From the NCBI GenBank assembly GCA_964019695.1, contig OZ026528.1, forward strand, positions 54,528,495 through 54,592,494: a DNA stretch of 64,000 nucleotides, in the 5' to 3' direction. The notes under the pieces are model-generated. The model did no database searches and was not told where the DNA came from. It saw nothing but the letters and a program-made list of their open reading frames with translations. The DNA comes from Loripinus fragilis. Lineage: Eukaryota > Mollusca > Bivalvia > Lucinida > Lucinidae. Shown here one piece after another: positions 52,528 through 63,085 of the stretch (position 1 is its first letter; the number at the start of each line of letters is the position of its first letter). The translations under genes were made by a program, and so were the position numbers.

Positions 52528-53895
52528 ATGGAGGCTGAATCTTACAACCAAACACGCATGGCTTCTAAATCAGCAAGAAAACGCTCGAAAAAGATATCTG
52601 ATACCGATTCTGATGATGCTTACTCAGCTTCACAAACAAGTCAATCAACTTCCTTGTCATCTAAGCAACCTTATGTTCCAAGATTTCTTGTTATTCATTC
52701 AGAAGAAGAAGGAAAAGATATTTCTTCTCTTTCTCCTTTTTTAATACACAAGACAATTATGAGTGTAGCAGGTGAACCCAAAAGTATTAAAAATCTAAGA
52801 TCTGGTGATTTACTCATACAATGTGCTAAGGAACCACATGAGAAAAACCTTCTTAAAATGAAGAAATTCTGCGACGTCAAATGTACAGTGACCCCTCATT
52901 CTTCATTGAATGTCTCCAAGGGTATTGTTCGATGTCCTGCCCTAAACAAGCAGACTGATGAACATATTCTGGAGTTCATGAAGGAACAGGGAGTTACTGC
53001 TGTTCGCAGAATTAATGTTTTTCGTGATAATGTCCTTAAACCATCCAACACATTTGTATTTACTTTCAGTACTCCAGTCTTACCATCAACAGTTAAAATT
53101 GGTTTCATTCAGGCAAAAGTTGACGTGTACATTCCTAACCCACTTAGGTGTTATCAATGTCAAATCTTTGGCCACCATGAACACAAGTGTGGCAGACAAG
53201 CTGTATGCGCCAACTGTGGTATGCCTGAACATTGCCCATCTGGTCAGTGTCAAAGACCTGCTAGATGTGCAAACTGTTCGGGTGACCACCCTGCCAACTC
53301 AAAGCAATGTCCTACATGGGAGAAAGAGAAGAAGATCCTTAAAATCAAATGTGAGCAGAACATAACGTTTCCAGAGGCTAGAAAACAATTTGAACAATTT
53401 AATGCAGTTCAGACCTATGCAAGTGCAGTTAAACCTAGCACTTGCAACAAACAAACACAAACAGTAGACAAAGACACTCAAACAGATGACAGCTTTACTG
53501 AATACTTAAAGCAACAAACAGCATCAGAAAAAACAGGCAAAGAAAAAACAAATGAAAAACAAGGAAAAGGTACTTCATCTCCTAGTCCAGGGCCAGCACT
53601 TAAGCCAGCAACCCTGGAAATGATGAAGAAGGAGGAGGAGAGGAAGAAAAAAGAAGAGAAAGACAGACTTAAGAAACAACAGAAAGAAGAAAGACGACAA
53701 CAATTTATCAAAGACAAACAGGAAAAGGAATTAAAAGAAAAAGAACAGGCAGAAAAATCACAGCAAAATCCATTTTCTGTATTACATAAAGATGATGAGG
53801 TAGTTTGTATGGAAGAGGAGTCTGTGGTATTCACGGACTCTTCTTCCAGTGACCATCTACCTAAAGGCACTCTGCCTAGATTACCAGTAACTTAA
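52528..53895 (+). CDS. LINE-B ORF1, gag-like RNA-binding protein
   Basis: The protein has 455 aa from the Met MEAESYNQ, conserved at 189 in copy 1; an upstream in-frame Met at 52,492 is less likely because the conserved motif lies between. It begins with a basic Ser-rich tail, then a conserved domain from YVPRFLVIHSEEEG. Knuckles CYQCQIFGHHEHKC, CANCGMPEHCPSGQC and CANCSGDHPANSKQC lie around residues 207-270. A long Lys/Glu-rich, probably coiled-coil segment (around residues 360-415) has no equal in LINE-A. It should bind element RNA and multimerise. ORF2 begins 3 bases after the stop. Confidence 0.9.
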   Translation: MEAESYNQTRMASKSARKRSKKISDTDSDDAYSASQTSQSTSLSSKQPYVPRFLVIHSEEEGKDISSLSPFLIHKTIMSVAGEPKSIKNLRSGDLLIQCAKEPHEKNLLKMKKFCDVKCTVTPHSSLNVSKGIVRCPALNKQTDEHILEFMKEQGVTAVRRINVFRDNVLKPSNTFVFTFSTPVLPSTVKIGFIQAKVDVYIPNPLRCYQCQIFGHHEHKCGRQAVCANCGMPEHCPSGQCQRPARCANCSGDHPANSKQCPTWEKEKKILKIKCEQNITFPEARKQFEQFNAVQTYASAVKPSTCNKQTQTVDKDTQTDDSFTEYLKQQTASEKTGKEKTNEKQGKGTSSPSPGPALKPATLEMMKKEEERKKKEEKDRLKKQQKEERRQQFIKDKQEKELKEKEQAEKSQQNPFSVLHKDDEVVCMEEESVVFTDSSSSDHLPKGTLPRLPVT

Positions 53896-53898
53896 ATA

Positions 53899-56805
53899 AT
53901 GGAGGGTTTCAATTTAACCATTATTTTAGTACCTCTTTTAATATTATTTTCAAGTATGGATTTTAAACATAAAATTATTCAATGGAATTGTCGAGGTTTG
54001 AAACCTAATTATAATGAAGTATCTCTATTGATTTCCGAATATAATCCATCCGTATTTTGTTTTCAAGAGACATTTCTTAAACCAGATGATAACATCTCAT
54101 TACGAGGTTTTAATGTATATAACTATGTTCATACTGATTGTCTGAGGCCCTCTGGTGGTGCCTCAATATTTGTAAAATCATCTTTCCCACAAAGAAAGAT
54201 TGATTTACAAACAGAACTACAAGCAACTGCTGTTTCTGTCACTCTAGACAGAGAAATAACCATATGTTCTGTATATATTCCTCCATCGTTTTCTCTTAAC
54301 TCCCAACACTTGGACAATTTACTGCAACAACTTCCTTCTCCTTATATTTTATTAGGTGACTTCAATGGTCACAATATCCTCTGGGGTGGTCAAAACAATG
54401 ATTCCAGAGGTGAACTTATCGAAAATTTCATTACAAAGAATGACATTTGTATTATGAATGATAAGTCTTACACTTATCATTCTTCAAGTACAAAGTCTTT
54501 TACATCTATTGATCTTTCCTTCTGTCATCCATCACTGTTTCTTGATTATAATTGGTCTGTATGTGAAGACCAACACAATAGTGATCACTTCCCTATCATC
54601 ATTGAACAGAACACTTATTCCACTGAGGATCACAATCCAAAGTGGAAATTAAATAGAGCCAACTGGGATCTATTTAATACTCTGTGCACTGGTAAATTGG
54701 TGCCAGAAAACTTCAAAGAATCTTCTGATCCTATAGCTGATTTTACCTCTTCTCTTATCGAAATATCTAAAGAATGTATTCCTCAAACTTCGACAAATCC
54801 AACTAAAAGTAATCCATGGTACAATGACGACTGTAAAGAAGCAATTAAACAGCGCAAGCAAGCTCTATCTAAATTCAAAAGATCTCCAAATACCAACAAT
54901 TTCAATGACATCAAGGTATTTAGAGCTAAAGCCCGTAGAACAATTAAACTTTCGAAGCGTAAATCATGGAGATCTTATGTTTCGAAAATCAATCATAAAA
55001 CACCTATTAAAAAGGTTTGGGATATGATAAGAAAAATCTCTGGAAAAAACAAATCCCCCAGTTACACACATTTAAACAAGGTGAGTACTGACAGCAAAGC
55101 AACTTCAAAAACAGACATTGCTGACACTTTAGGAGAAACTTTTTGTCACAATTCATCATCATTCAAGTACTCTGAATCCTTCAGAAAGATTAAAACTGAA
55201 CAAGAGAAAGTTAAATTGAATTTTAAATCACAAAATAATGAAATTTATAACAAAGATTTTAATTTAGATGAATTAGTTGAAGCTATTCAACTATCACATG
55301 ACTCAGCCACGGGTCCTGACGAGATCCACTATCAAATGCTTAAACATCTACCAGAGAATTCTCTTGAAACCCTTTTGAATATATTTAATTACATTTGGAC
55401 TACTGGTAAATTTCCAGAAGATTGGACCTTAGCAACCATAATCCCAATTCCCAAACCTGGGAAAGATCCTGCGGAACCTAATAATTATAGACCTATAGCT
55501 TTAACAAGTTGTCTATGTAAAACACTTGAAAGAATGATAAATAAAAGACTTACTTGGTTTTTAGAATCCAATAATCATATATCGCGGTTTCAGTCTGGTT
55601 TCAGATCTGACCGCAGTACAACTGATAATTTAGTTAGATTGGAAACCTTCATACGTGATGCCTTTATTAAAAAGGAACATGTAGTTGCTGTGTTTTTTGA
55701 TTTGGAAAAAGCTTATGATACCACGTGGAGATATGGCATTTTAAAAGATATCCACAAACTAGGATTAAGAGGTAGACTTCCTACATTCATTGAAAACTTC
55801 CTTGCAGACCGCGCCATGCAAGTCCGAGTTGGCTCCTCTCTGTCTGACTATTATGACCAGGAGCAAGGTGTACCTCAAGGGTGTGTGCTATCTACAACAC
55901 TTTTTAGTATCAAAATTAATGATATTGTGAAATCTTTAGGTAATCTTACTGATTGCTCATTATACGTTGACGACTTCTGTATCTGTTATCGCTCAAAAAG
56001 CATGGCAACAATTGAACGTCAACTACAACAAAATTTGAATAAGATTGAAAATTGGGCAACAAGCAATGGCTTTAAGTTTTCCAAATCAAAAACACAGTGT
56101 GTACATTTCTGTCAGTTGCGCAAGCAACATGATGATCCGGTTTTACATTTATATGGATCACCTATTCCAGTTGTTGAGGAATCTAAATTCCTTGGCATTT
56201 TATTTGATAGAAAACTCAGTTTTATACCCCATATTAAATATCTCAAAGCTAAATGTTTAAAAGCATTGAATCTTTTAAAAGTGCTTTCCCATACTTCTTG
56301 GGGTGCAGACCGAACTACACTTTTAAAGCTGTATCGGTCTCTAGTCCGGTCAAAATTAGACTATGGCTGTATCATATATGGCTCTGCACGAAAATCATAT
56401 CTTCAAATGCTTGATCCTATACATAACCAAGGACTAAGATTAGCTTTAGGGACTTTTAGAACTTCTCCTGTTGCTAGTCTCTATGTGGAAGCAGATGAAC
56501 CATCACTATATTCACGAAGAGAGAAACTCTCTTTGCAATATGCTATAAGACTTGCTGCTAACCCATCAAATCCTGCTTATGAAGTTACATTCCCACCAAA
56601 TTATGTTAATTTGTATGAACAAAAACCTAAAGCTATTAAATCATTTGGCATCAGAATTTCACCACTTTTAGAATCTGCCAATATCAAACCACAAAATATT
56701 GAAAAACATTTTACACCAAATGTTCCAGCTTGGTGCATGAAACCACCAGAAATACTTTTTGATTTACATTCCGGGAAAAATTTGAATCAAATCCACACAT
56801 ATTAA
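53899..56805 (+). CDS. LINE-B ORF2, endonuclease-RT part (ends before RNase H)
   Basis: The 968-aa frame has a hydrophobic leader (MEGFNLTIILVPLLILFSS) and the endonuclease MDFKHKIIQWNCRGLKP, ILLGDFNGHNILWGG and SDHFPIII. RT has YRPIALTSCLCKTLER, FFDLEKAYDTTW, GVPQGCVLSTTLF and YVDD (residues 689-692). It stops at HSGKNLNQIHTY, where LINE-A continues into RNase H. A one-base deletion in a T run near 56,781-56,783 accounts for the shift. The site reads A AAT TTG, a possible -1 slippery heptamer. The downstream truncated copy has the same shift. Confidence 0.9.
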   Translation: MEGFNLTIILVPLLILFSSMDFKHKIIQWNCRGLKPNYNEVSLLISEYNPSVFCFQETFLKPDDNISLRGFNVYNYVHTDCLRPSGGASIFVKSSFPQRKIDLQTELQATAVSVTLDREITICSVYIPPSFSLNSQHLDNLLQQLPSPYILLGDFNGHNILWGGQNNDSRGELIENFITKNDICIMNDKSYTYHSSSTKSFTSIDLSFCHPSLFLDYNWSVCEDQHNSDHFPIIIEQNTYSTEDHNPKWKLNRANWDLFNTLCTGKLVPENFKESSDPIADFTSSLIEISKECIPQTSTNPTKSNPWYNDDCKEAIKQRKQALSKFKRSPNTNNFNDIKVFRAKARRTIKLSKRKSWRSYVSKINHKTPIKKVWDMIRKISGKNKSPSYTHLNKVSTDSKATSKTDIADTLGETFCHNSSSFKYSESFRKIKTEQEKVKLNFKSQNNEIYNKDFNLDELVEAIQLSHDSATGPDEIHYQMLKHLPENSLETLLNIFNYIWTTGKFPEDWTLATIIPIPKPGKDPAEPNNYRPIALTSCLCKTLERMINKRLTWFLESNNHISRFQSGFRSDRSTTDNLVRLETFIRDAFIKKEHVVAVFFDLEKAYDTTWRYGILKDIHKLGLRGRLPTFIENFLADRAMQVRVGSSLSDYYDQEQGVPQGCVLSTTLFSIKINDIVKSLGNLTDCSLYVDDFCICYRSKSMATIERQLQQNLNKIENWATSNGFKFSKSKTQCVHFCQLRKQHDDPVLHLYGSPIPVVEESKFLGILFDRKLSFIPHIKYLKAKCLKALNLLKVLSHTSWGADRTTLLKLYRSLVRSKLDYGCIIYGSARKSYLQMLDPIHNQGLRLALGTFRTSPVASLYVEADEPSLYSRREKLSLQYAIRLAANPSNPAYEVTFPPNYVNLYEQKPKAIKSFGIRISPLLESANIKPQNIEKHFTPNVPAWCMKPPEILFDLHSGKNLNQIHTY

Positions 56806-56822
56806 AAGATGATTTCAGAAAA

Positions 56823-57647
56823 ATGCAAAGTCGTTATAAGAATTACCAACAAATTTATACTGATGGGTCAAAGGAAGACTCAAAGGTTGGTTGTGCTGTT
56901 ATATCAGACAACCATAGTAATATGCAACGTATACCTGACGATTCATCAATTTTCACTGCTGAAGCCAAAGCAGTTGATCTAGCTTTAGATTTCATTAGCA
57001 CTTGTGATGCAAACAATAAATTTATTATATTTTCTGACTCGCTCTCTGTATTGAAAGCAATGAACCATACCAGTTCAAAGAATCCACAGATTCAGAAACT
57101 TTTAGAAAAATGTCATGAGCTTTTAACTTATAAAGAAATTGTTCTCTGTTGGATTCCTAGTCATATAGGTATCCAAGGGAATGAGATGGTAGATAAGCAA
57201 GCAAAAACATCGCTTTCATTAGAACCAACTTCTTTTAAAATTCCTTTTTCCAATTTTAAGCCCTCTATCAATAAATATATCTTGGAAGAATGGCAAACTT
57301 CATGGAATAACAGCATTGGTAATAAACTTCTTGACATCAAACCAACTATTGGTGAATATCAATCGGTTGTTCGAAACATTAGAAGAGAAGAAGTAGTATT
57401 AGCTCGACTCCGCTTAGGTCATACAAGAGTCACTCATTCATACTTACTACAAGGTGAAGAGCATCCTCAATGTGTTGGTTGCGACGCACCTTTCACTGTA
57501 CGTCACTTCCTTTTGGAATGTGGCGATTTTGCACAAGTAAGAAATAATTGCTTCCATGTTAATAACATGAAAGAATTATTTCAAGATATACATATTGATA
57601 GTATTATGACATTTTTAAGACAAATAAATCTTTTTAACAAAATCTAA
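56823..57647 (+). CDS. LINE-B RNase H and C-terminal Cys/His region (-1 frame)
   Basis: This 274-codon frame encodes RNase H: IYTDGSKEDSKVGCAV (Asp), FTAEAKAVDLAL (Glu), FSDSLSVLKAM (Asp) and WIPSHIGIQGNEMVDKQAK (Asp). It ends with CVGCDAPFTVRHFLLECGDF. It lies -1 relative to the RT frame and has an ATG at its start (MQSRY), but that Met is Ile in the neighbouring copy, so separate initiation is doubtful. RNase H would remove RNA from the hybrid during insertion. Either it is disconnected by mutation or reached by frameshifting. Confidence 0.85.
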   Translation: MQSRYKNYQQIYTDGSKEDSKVGCAVISDNHSNMQRIPDDSSIFTAEAKAVDLALDFISTCDANNKFIIFSDSLSVLKAMNHTSSKNPQIQKLLEKCHELLTYKEIVLCWIPSHIGIQGNEMVDKQAKTSLSLEPTSFKIPFSNFKPSINKYILEEWQTSWNNSIGNKLLDIKPTIGEYQSVVRNIRREEVVLARLRLGHTRVTHSYLLQGEEHPQCVGCDAPFTVRHFLLECGDFAQVRNNCFHVNNMKELFQDIHIDSIMTFLRQINLFNKI

Positions 57648-57977
57648 TTGCTGTTTTTAAAATCATGTTTTGTTTTACATTTGTATCAGACCATAATACA
57701 GATTATATTATGTTGTATTCTGTTCAGTTAAAGAACATGTACAGTTATCTGAATAGCTCTTTGAAACTGTCAGATATTGTACGTGGTCTCTCCTGTCAAC
57801 AATCGTATTGCAACTTATTTTCATAAAACAAACTCATCATCACCATTCCTTTTATTTTATCTTATAAATTTTTAACTTTTTCCATCCTCATCATGTTTAG
57901 TTAATACCGTCTGACGCTAATGACCCACAAGGGTTGATGCGTCGTTAAGCACCAAACAAACAAACAAACAAACAAAC
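57648..57977 (+). other. LINE-B 3' UTR with two hairpins and (CAAA)n tail
   Basis: Hairpin 1 (57,733-57,788) pairs GAACATGTAC with GTACGTGGTC, with one mismatch and a G-U, and inside ATCTGA with TCAGAT. Hairpin 2 (57,913-57,943) pairs GACGC with GCGTC and ACCC with GGGT. The end is GTTAAGCACCAAACAAACAA. The 3' terminus resembles that of the local SINEs. Confidence 0.7.
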
Positions 57978-57978
57978 A

Positions 57979-60900
57979 TTCTGTCATCCATCACTGTTTC
58001 TTGACTATAATTGGTCTGTATGTGAAGACCAACACAATAGTGATCACTTCCCTATCATCATTGAACAGAACACTTATTCCATTGAGGATCAAAATCCAAA
58101 GTGGAAATTAAATAGAGCCAACTGGGATCTATTTAATACTCTGTGCACTGGTAAATTGGTGCCAGAAAACTTCAAAGAATCTTCTGATCCTATAGCTGAT
58201 TTTACCTTTTCTCTTATCGAAATATCTAAAGAATGTATCCCTCAAACTTCGACAAATCCAACTAAAAGTAATCCATGGTACAATGACGACTGTAAAGAAG
58301 CAATTAAACAGCGCAAACAAGCTCTATCTCAATTCAAAAGATCTCCAAATACCAACAATTTCAATAACATCAAAGTATTTAGAGCTAAAGCCCGTAGAAC
58401 AATTAAACTTTCGAAGCGTAAATCATGGAGATCTTATGTTTCGAAAATCAATCATAAAACACCTATTAAAAAGGTTTGGGATATGATAAGAAAAATCTCT
58501 GGAAAAAACAATCCCCCAGTTACACACATTTAAACATGGTGGGTACTGACAGCAAAGCAACTTCAAAAACAGACATTGCTGACACTTTAGGAGAAACTTT
58601 TTGTCACAATTCATCATCATTCAAATACTCTGAATCCTTCAGAAAGATTAAAACCGAACAAGAAAAAGTTAAATTGAATTTTAAATCACAAAATAATGAA
58701 ATTTATAACAAAGATTTTAATTTAGATGAATTAGTTGAAGCTATTCAACTATCACATGACTCAGCCACGGGTCCTGATGAGATCCACTATCCAATGCTTA
58801 AACATCTCCCAGATACTTCTCTTGGAACTTTTTTGAATATATTTAATTACATTTGGACTACTGGTAAATTTCCAGAAGATTGGACCTTAGCAACCATAAT
58901 CCCAATTCCCAAACCTGGGAAAGATCCTGCGGAACCTAATAATTATAGACCTATAGCTTTAACAAGTTGTCTATGTAAAACACTTGAGAGAATGATAAAT
59001 AAAAGACTTACTTGGTTTTTAGAATCCAATAATCATATATCGCGGTTCCAGTCTGGTTTCAGATCTGACCGCAGTACAACTGATAATTTAGTTAGATTGG
59101 AAACCTTCATACGTGATGCCTTTATTAAAAAGGAACATGTAGTTGCTGTGTTTTTTGATTTGGAAAAAGCTTATGATACCATGTGGAGATATGGCATTTT
59201 AAAAGATATCCACAAATTAGGATTAAGAGGTAGACTTCCTACATTCATTGAAAACTTCCTTGCAGACCGCGCCATGCAAGTCCGAGTTGGCTCCTCTCTG
59301 TCTGACTATTATGACCAGGAGCAAGGTGTACCTCAATGGGGCGTTCTATCTACAACACATTTTAGCATTAAAATTAATGATATTGTTAAATGTTTAGGTA
59401 ATCTTACTGATTGCTCATTATATGTCGATGACTTCTGTATCTGTTATCGCTCAAAAAGCATGGCGACGATTGAACGCCAACTGCAACAAAATTTAAATAA
59501 GATTGAAAATTGGGCAACAAGCAATGGTTTTAAGTTTTCCAAATCAAAAACACAGTGTGTACATTTCTGTCAGTTGCGCAAGCAACATGATGATCCAGTT
59601 TTACATTTATATGGATCACCTATTCCAGTTGTTGAGGAATCTAAATTCCTTGGCATTTTATTTGATAGAAAACTCAGTTTTATACCCCATATTAAATATC
59701 TCAAAGCTAAATGTTTAAAAGCATTGAATCTTTTAAAAGTACTCTCCCATACGTCTTGGGGTGCAGACCGAACTACACTTCTCAAGCTTTATCGGTCTCT
59801 AGTCCGGTCAAAATTAGACTATGGCTGTATTATATATGGCTCTGCACGAAAATCATATCTTCAAATGCTTGATCCTATACATAACCAAGGACTTAGATAA
59901 GCTTTAGGGGCTTTTAGAACTTCTCCTGTTGCTAGTCTCTATGTGGAAGCAGATGAACCATCACTATACTCACGAAGAGAGAAACTCTCTTTGCAATATG
60001 CTATAAGACTTGCTGCTAACCCATCAAATCCTGCTCATGAAGTTACATTCCCACCAAATTATGTTGATTTATATGAACAAAAACCTAAAGCTATTAAATC
60101 GTTTGGCATCAGAATTTCACCACTCTTAGAATCTGCCAATATCAAACCACAAAATATTGAAAAACATTTTACACCAAATATTCCAGCTTGGTGTATGAAA
60201 CCACCTGAAATTCTTTTTGATTTACATTCTGGGAAAAATCTGAATCAAATCCACACATATTAAAAGATGATTTCAGAAAAATACAAAGTCGTTATAAGAA
60301 TTACCAACAAATTTATACTGATCGGTCAAAGGAAGACTCAAAGGTTGGTTGTGCTGTTATATCAGACAACCATAGTAATATGCAACGTATACCTGACGAT
60401 TCATCAATTTTCACTGCTGAAGCCAAAGCAATTGATCTAGCTTTAGATTTCATTAGCACATCACTTATTATATTTTCTGACTCGCTTTCTGTATTGAAAG
60501 CAATGAACCATACCAGTTCAAAGAATCCACAGATTCAGAAACTTTTAGAAAAATGTCATGAGCTTTTAGCTTATAAAGAAATTGCTCTCTGTTGGATTCC
60601 TAGTCATATAGGTATTCAAGGGAATGAGATGGTAGATAAGCAAGCAAAAACATCGCTTTCGTTAGAACCAACTTCTTTTAAAATTCCATTTTCAAATTTT
60701 AAGCCATCTATCAATAAATATATCTTGGAAGAATGGCAAACTTCATGGAATAACAGCATTGGTAATAAACTTCTTGACATCAAACCAACTATTGGTGAAT
60801 ATCAATCAGTTGTTCGAAACATTAGAAGAGAAGAAGTAGTTTTAGCTAGACTCCGCTTAGGTCATACAAGAGTCACTCATTCATACTTACTACAAGGTGA

Positions 60901-61090
60901 AGAGCATCCTCAATGTGTTGGTTGCGACGCACCTTTCACTGTACGTCACTTCCTTTTGGAATGTGGCGATTTTGCACAAGTAAGAAATAATTGCTTCCAT
61001 GTTAATAACATGAAAGAATTATTTCAAGATATACATATTGATAGTATTATGACATTTTTAAGACAAATAAATCTTTTTAACAAAATCTAA
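57979..61090 (+). pseudogene. LINE-B ORF2 (RT-RNase H), broken
   Basis: Reading begins in the last part of the endonuclease (SDHFPIII). A base is lost near 58,510, so the frame changes (58,156-58,533, then 58,476-59,900). The RT motif GVPQGCVLS is GVPQWGVLS here, losing a conserved Gly. Leu becomes a stop at 59,898. The RT/RNase H frameshift at about 60,235 is the same as in the upstream copy. RNase H has TDRS in place of TDGS and a small in-frame deletion before the second Asp box. It is inactive. Confidence 0.85.
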
Positions 61091-61410
61091 TTGCTATTTT
61101 TAAAATCATGTTTTGTTTTACATTTGTATCAGACCATAATACAGATTTTTTAATGTTGTATTCTGTTCAGTTAAAGAACATGTACAGTTATCTGAATAGC
61201 TCTTTGAAACTGTCAGATATTGTACGTGGTCTCTCCTGTCAACAATTGTATGACAACTAATTATCATTATACAAACTCATAATCATCTTTCCTTTTATTT
61301 TATTCTATAAATTTTTACTTTTTCCATCTTCATCATGTTTAGTTTAATACCGTCTGACGCTAATGACCCACAAGGGTTGATGCGTCGTCAAGAACCAAAC
61401 AAACAAACAA
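61091..61410 (+). other. LINE-B 3' UTR of the truncated copy
   Basis: Both 3' hairpins are kept (GAACATGTAC/GTACGTGGTC and GACGC/GCGTC). The tail is AAGAACCAAACAAACAAACA. Confidence 0.7.
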
Positions 61411-61423
61411 ACAACCTTGTATG

Positions 61424-62600
61424 CAAGTGTTTTGAATTTATCATCTTTTTCATTTAAAATGTTATAGTAAACTTTACTCATATAAGCACCATGGTTGTTT
61501 AGTTTCGCTCTTAGTGCCATAACGATTCCATTTATAACCATCTGCCTTCCATTCTTCATTTTCCTAATTGCCATTTCCCTTCTTCCCTGCAATAAATACA
61601 TATTTTCCTTTTGAACGAAAGTCTACATCATGTACAATTTGGGCCTTGTCGCGAGTAAACCTGTCTTTGGGGTTTCCGACAAAGCGCGACTCAGACCAGT
61701 CTATTCAGCTACAGAAACAAGCTAGAAATTTGAAATTTCGCTGATGGCAAGCTTAAATATGGAACTTTCCAAAACGCGAATAACAAAGGCGCTGATCAAA
61801 CTGCACGGATGCCCAGGCTGGTCTGCGCCTTTGTTGTTCCACACCCCCGAAGACAGGTTTTCTTGAGTCGAGGCCCATTTATTTATATCCTCATTTTTAA
61901 ATATCTCCAGCACTTTAAGAGCTCTTTTTCATACTTCATATATAATTTAGAACTGGAACAGGATTCTGAAACAAAGTTATTATTTGATTTTGACTCAGAA
62001 TTGTGAAATGGGACTGTCACTTTTAGATGGTGTATTATCATTGCCACTGTCTGGGTGCATACAAGTATCTCCCCCACTCCCGCCCTGTTAAACGTTTTTG
62101 TTTCATAATTAGTTGCAATTTGCATTCAGAACCTCTAGCATTAGGACCATGTCTCTTCTTCCATGAAGAAGTAAGTGAATTTATAAACTCAACAATCCTA
62201 TTAAGTATGCTCTTCCTTATTGTATGATAGCCTCTAAAGATCCTTTTGTCTTCGATTCATTTTACTGATAAATGAACTTGATCCTCCTGTACACTCATAA
62301 TGTCTTTAGACACAAAATCTGTTTGTTTGACTACCCTGACTGAGGTTTCTGTTTACCACTATATGCCAATTGTTTTGTTACTGGTTTCTAATTACACTTA
62401 AATGGTTGAACTATCCTCACTTTATAATCATTGCTTTATTACCTTGGCCACAGGACTCATTTGCTGACGGTAAACAGATTTAACTTTCACAAAATTTTTT
62501 ATGTAAACCATGAACCTCAATAACCGTGTTCATTATTGTCTTCACAACTGTTTCAGTCCCATTGATGCTTGAACGTAGTCCATCGTTGCACAGAAAACTT
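61424..62600. other. no gene seen
   Basis: AT-rich sequence with short frames on both strands but no recognisable domain. Confidence 0.35.
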
Positions 62601-62604
62601 GAAA

Positions 62605-62806
62605 TCAAAAGTTCCACCCAGCCGTATTTAAATACAGATACTCAATAAAATGAAGCTTGTCATCAGCTGTACCAGCTAGCTTAAGTATTTGGTTAGCTGT
62701 GTAAACAATTTCATTCACCTTTTCAATTTCTTCCACTGCCAAGTTCTTTTGGTGGTTGCACTGACTTGTTACTCGCTGTAGTGTTCCAGAGATAATAATG
62801 TGGTAC
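62605..62806 (-). CDS. candidate exon, unknown protein
   Basis: On the minus strand an acceptor-like TTTTGACAG precedes a 202-base open stretch reading YHIIISGTLQRVTSQC, then LAVEEIEKVNEIVYTANQI and KLHFIEYLYLNTAGW, ending in a stop at 62,605. The composition looks protein-like and helical. I do not recognise it. No partner exon is identified nearby, so it could be a terminal exon, a transposon relic or chance. Confidence 0.25.
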
Positions 62807-62999
62807 CTGTCAAAATCAAAAGGGAGTATGACAGATTAAATAGTTTAATTCCAAAGTCCTCAGGAATGCAATTTTAGTTCTAATTATCAGTAGTTTGGAT
62901 TCAACTAATTCCCTTACCCATATGGTTCAGAAGCCCCCCACCTTACACTGAGTCACAATACCTCCTTATGAAAGATTTTGTAAAAAATCAGAGGAATCT

Positions 63000-63085
63000 G
63001 GCCATAAGTCCGTAACGTGTCTGACTACAGATGCGTGTCTTTCTGCAGATGCAGAGGTTGGGAGTTCAATTCCGGCCCGGTCCCA
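63000..63085 (+). repeat. possible tRNA-like SINE head
   Basis: TGGCCATAAGTCCGTAACG resembles an A box and TTGGGAGTTCAATTCCGGCC a B box. The rest does not fold as a proper tRNA cloverleaf by eye. It may be a different, decayed SINE. Confidence 0.25.

Larger units (their letters stand above)
51955..57977 (+). mobile_element. LINE-B full-length copy (upstream half of a dimer)
   Basis: This copy has the 5' ribozyme fold, a 470-base 5' UTR, intact ORF1, ORF2 with a frameshift before RNase H, a 3' UTR and a (CAAA)n tail. The left flank is acaaccttgtatg (51,942-51,954). The matching TSD is not at 57,978 but at 61,411-61,423, after a second truncated copy. It is closely similar to LINE-B fragments at 1-764 and 13,856. 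RNase H and the I-like layout match LINE-A; ORF2 proteins of the two families are clearly homologous but distinct. Confidence 0.9.
57979..61410 (+). mobile_element. LINE-B 5'-truncated copy (downstream half of the dimer)
   Basis: It starts abruptly at TTCTGTCATCCATCACTG, equivalent to 54,520 of the upstream copy, directly after that copy's tail. It runs to its own CAAA tail at 61,410, followed by the TSD acaaccttgtatg that matches the left flank of the upstream copy. It differs from the upstream copy by scattered substitutions, a one-base deletion, a nonsense change and an 18-21-base deletion in RNase H, so it came from a different template. Confidence 0.9.
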
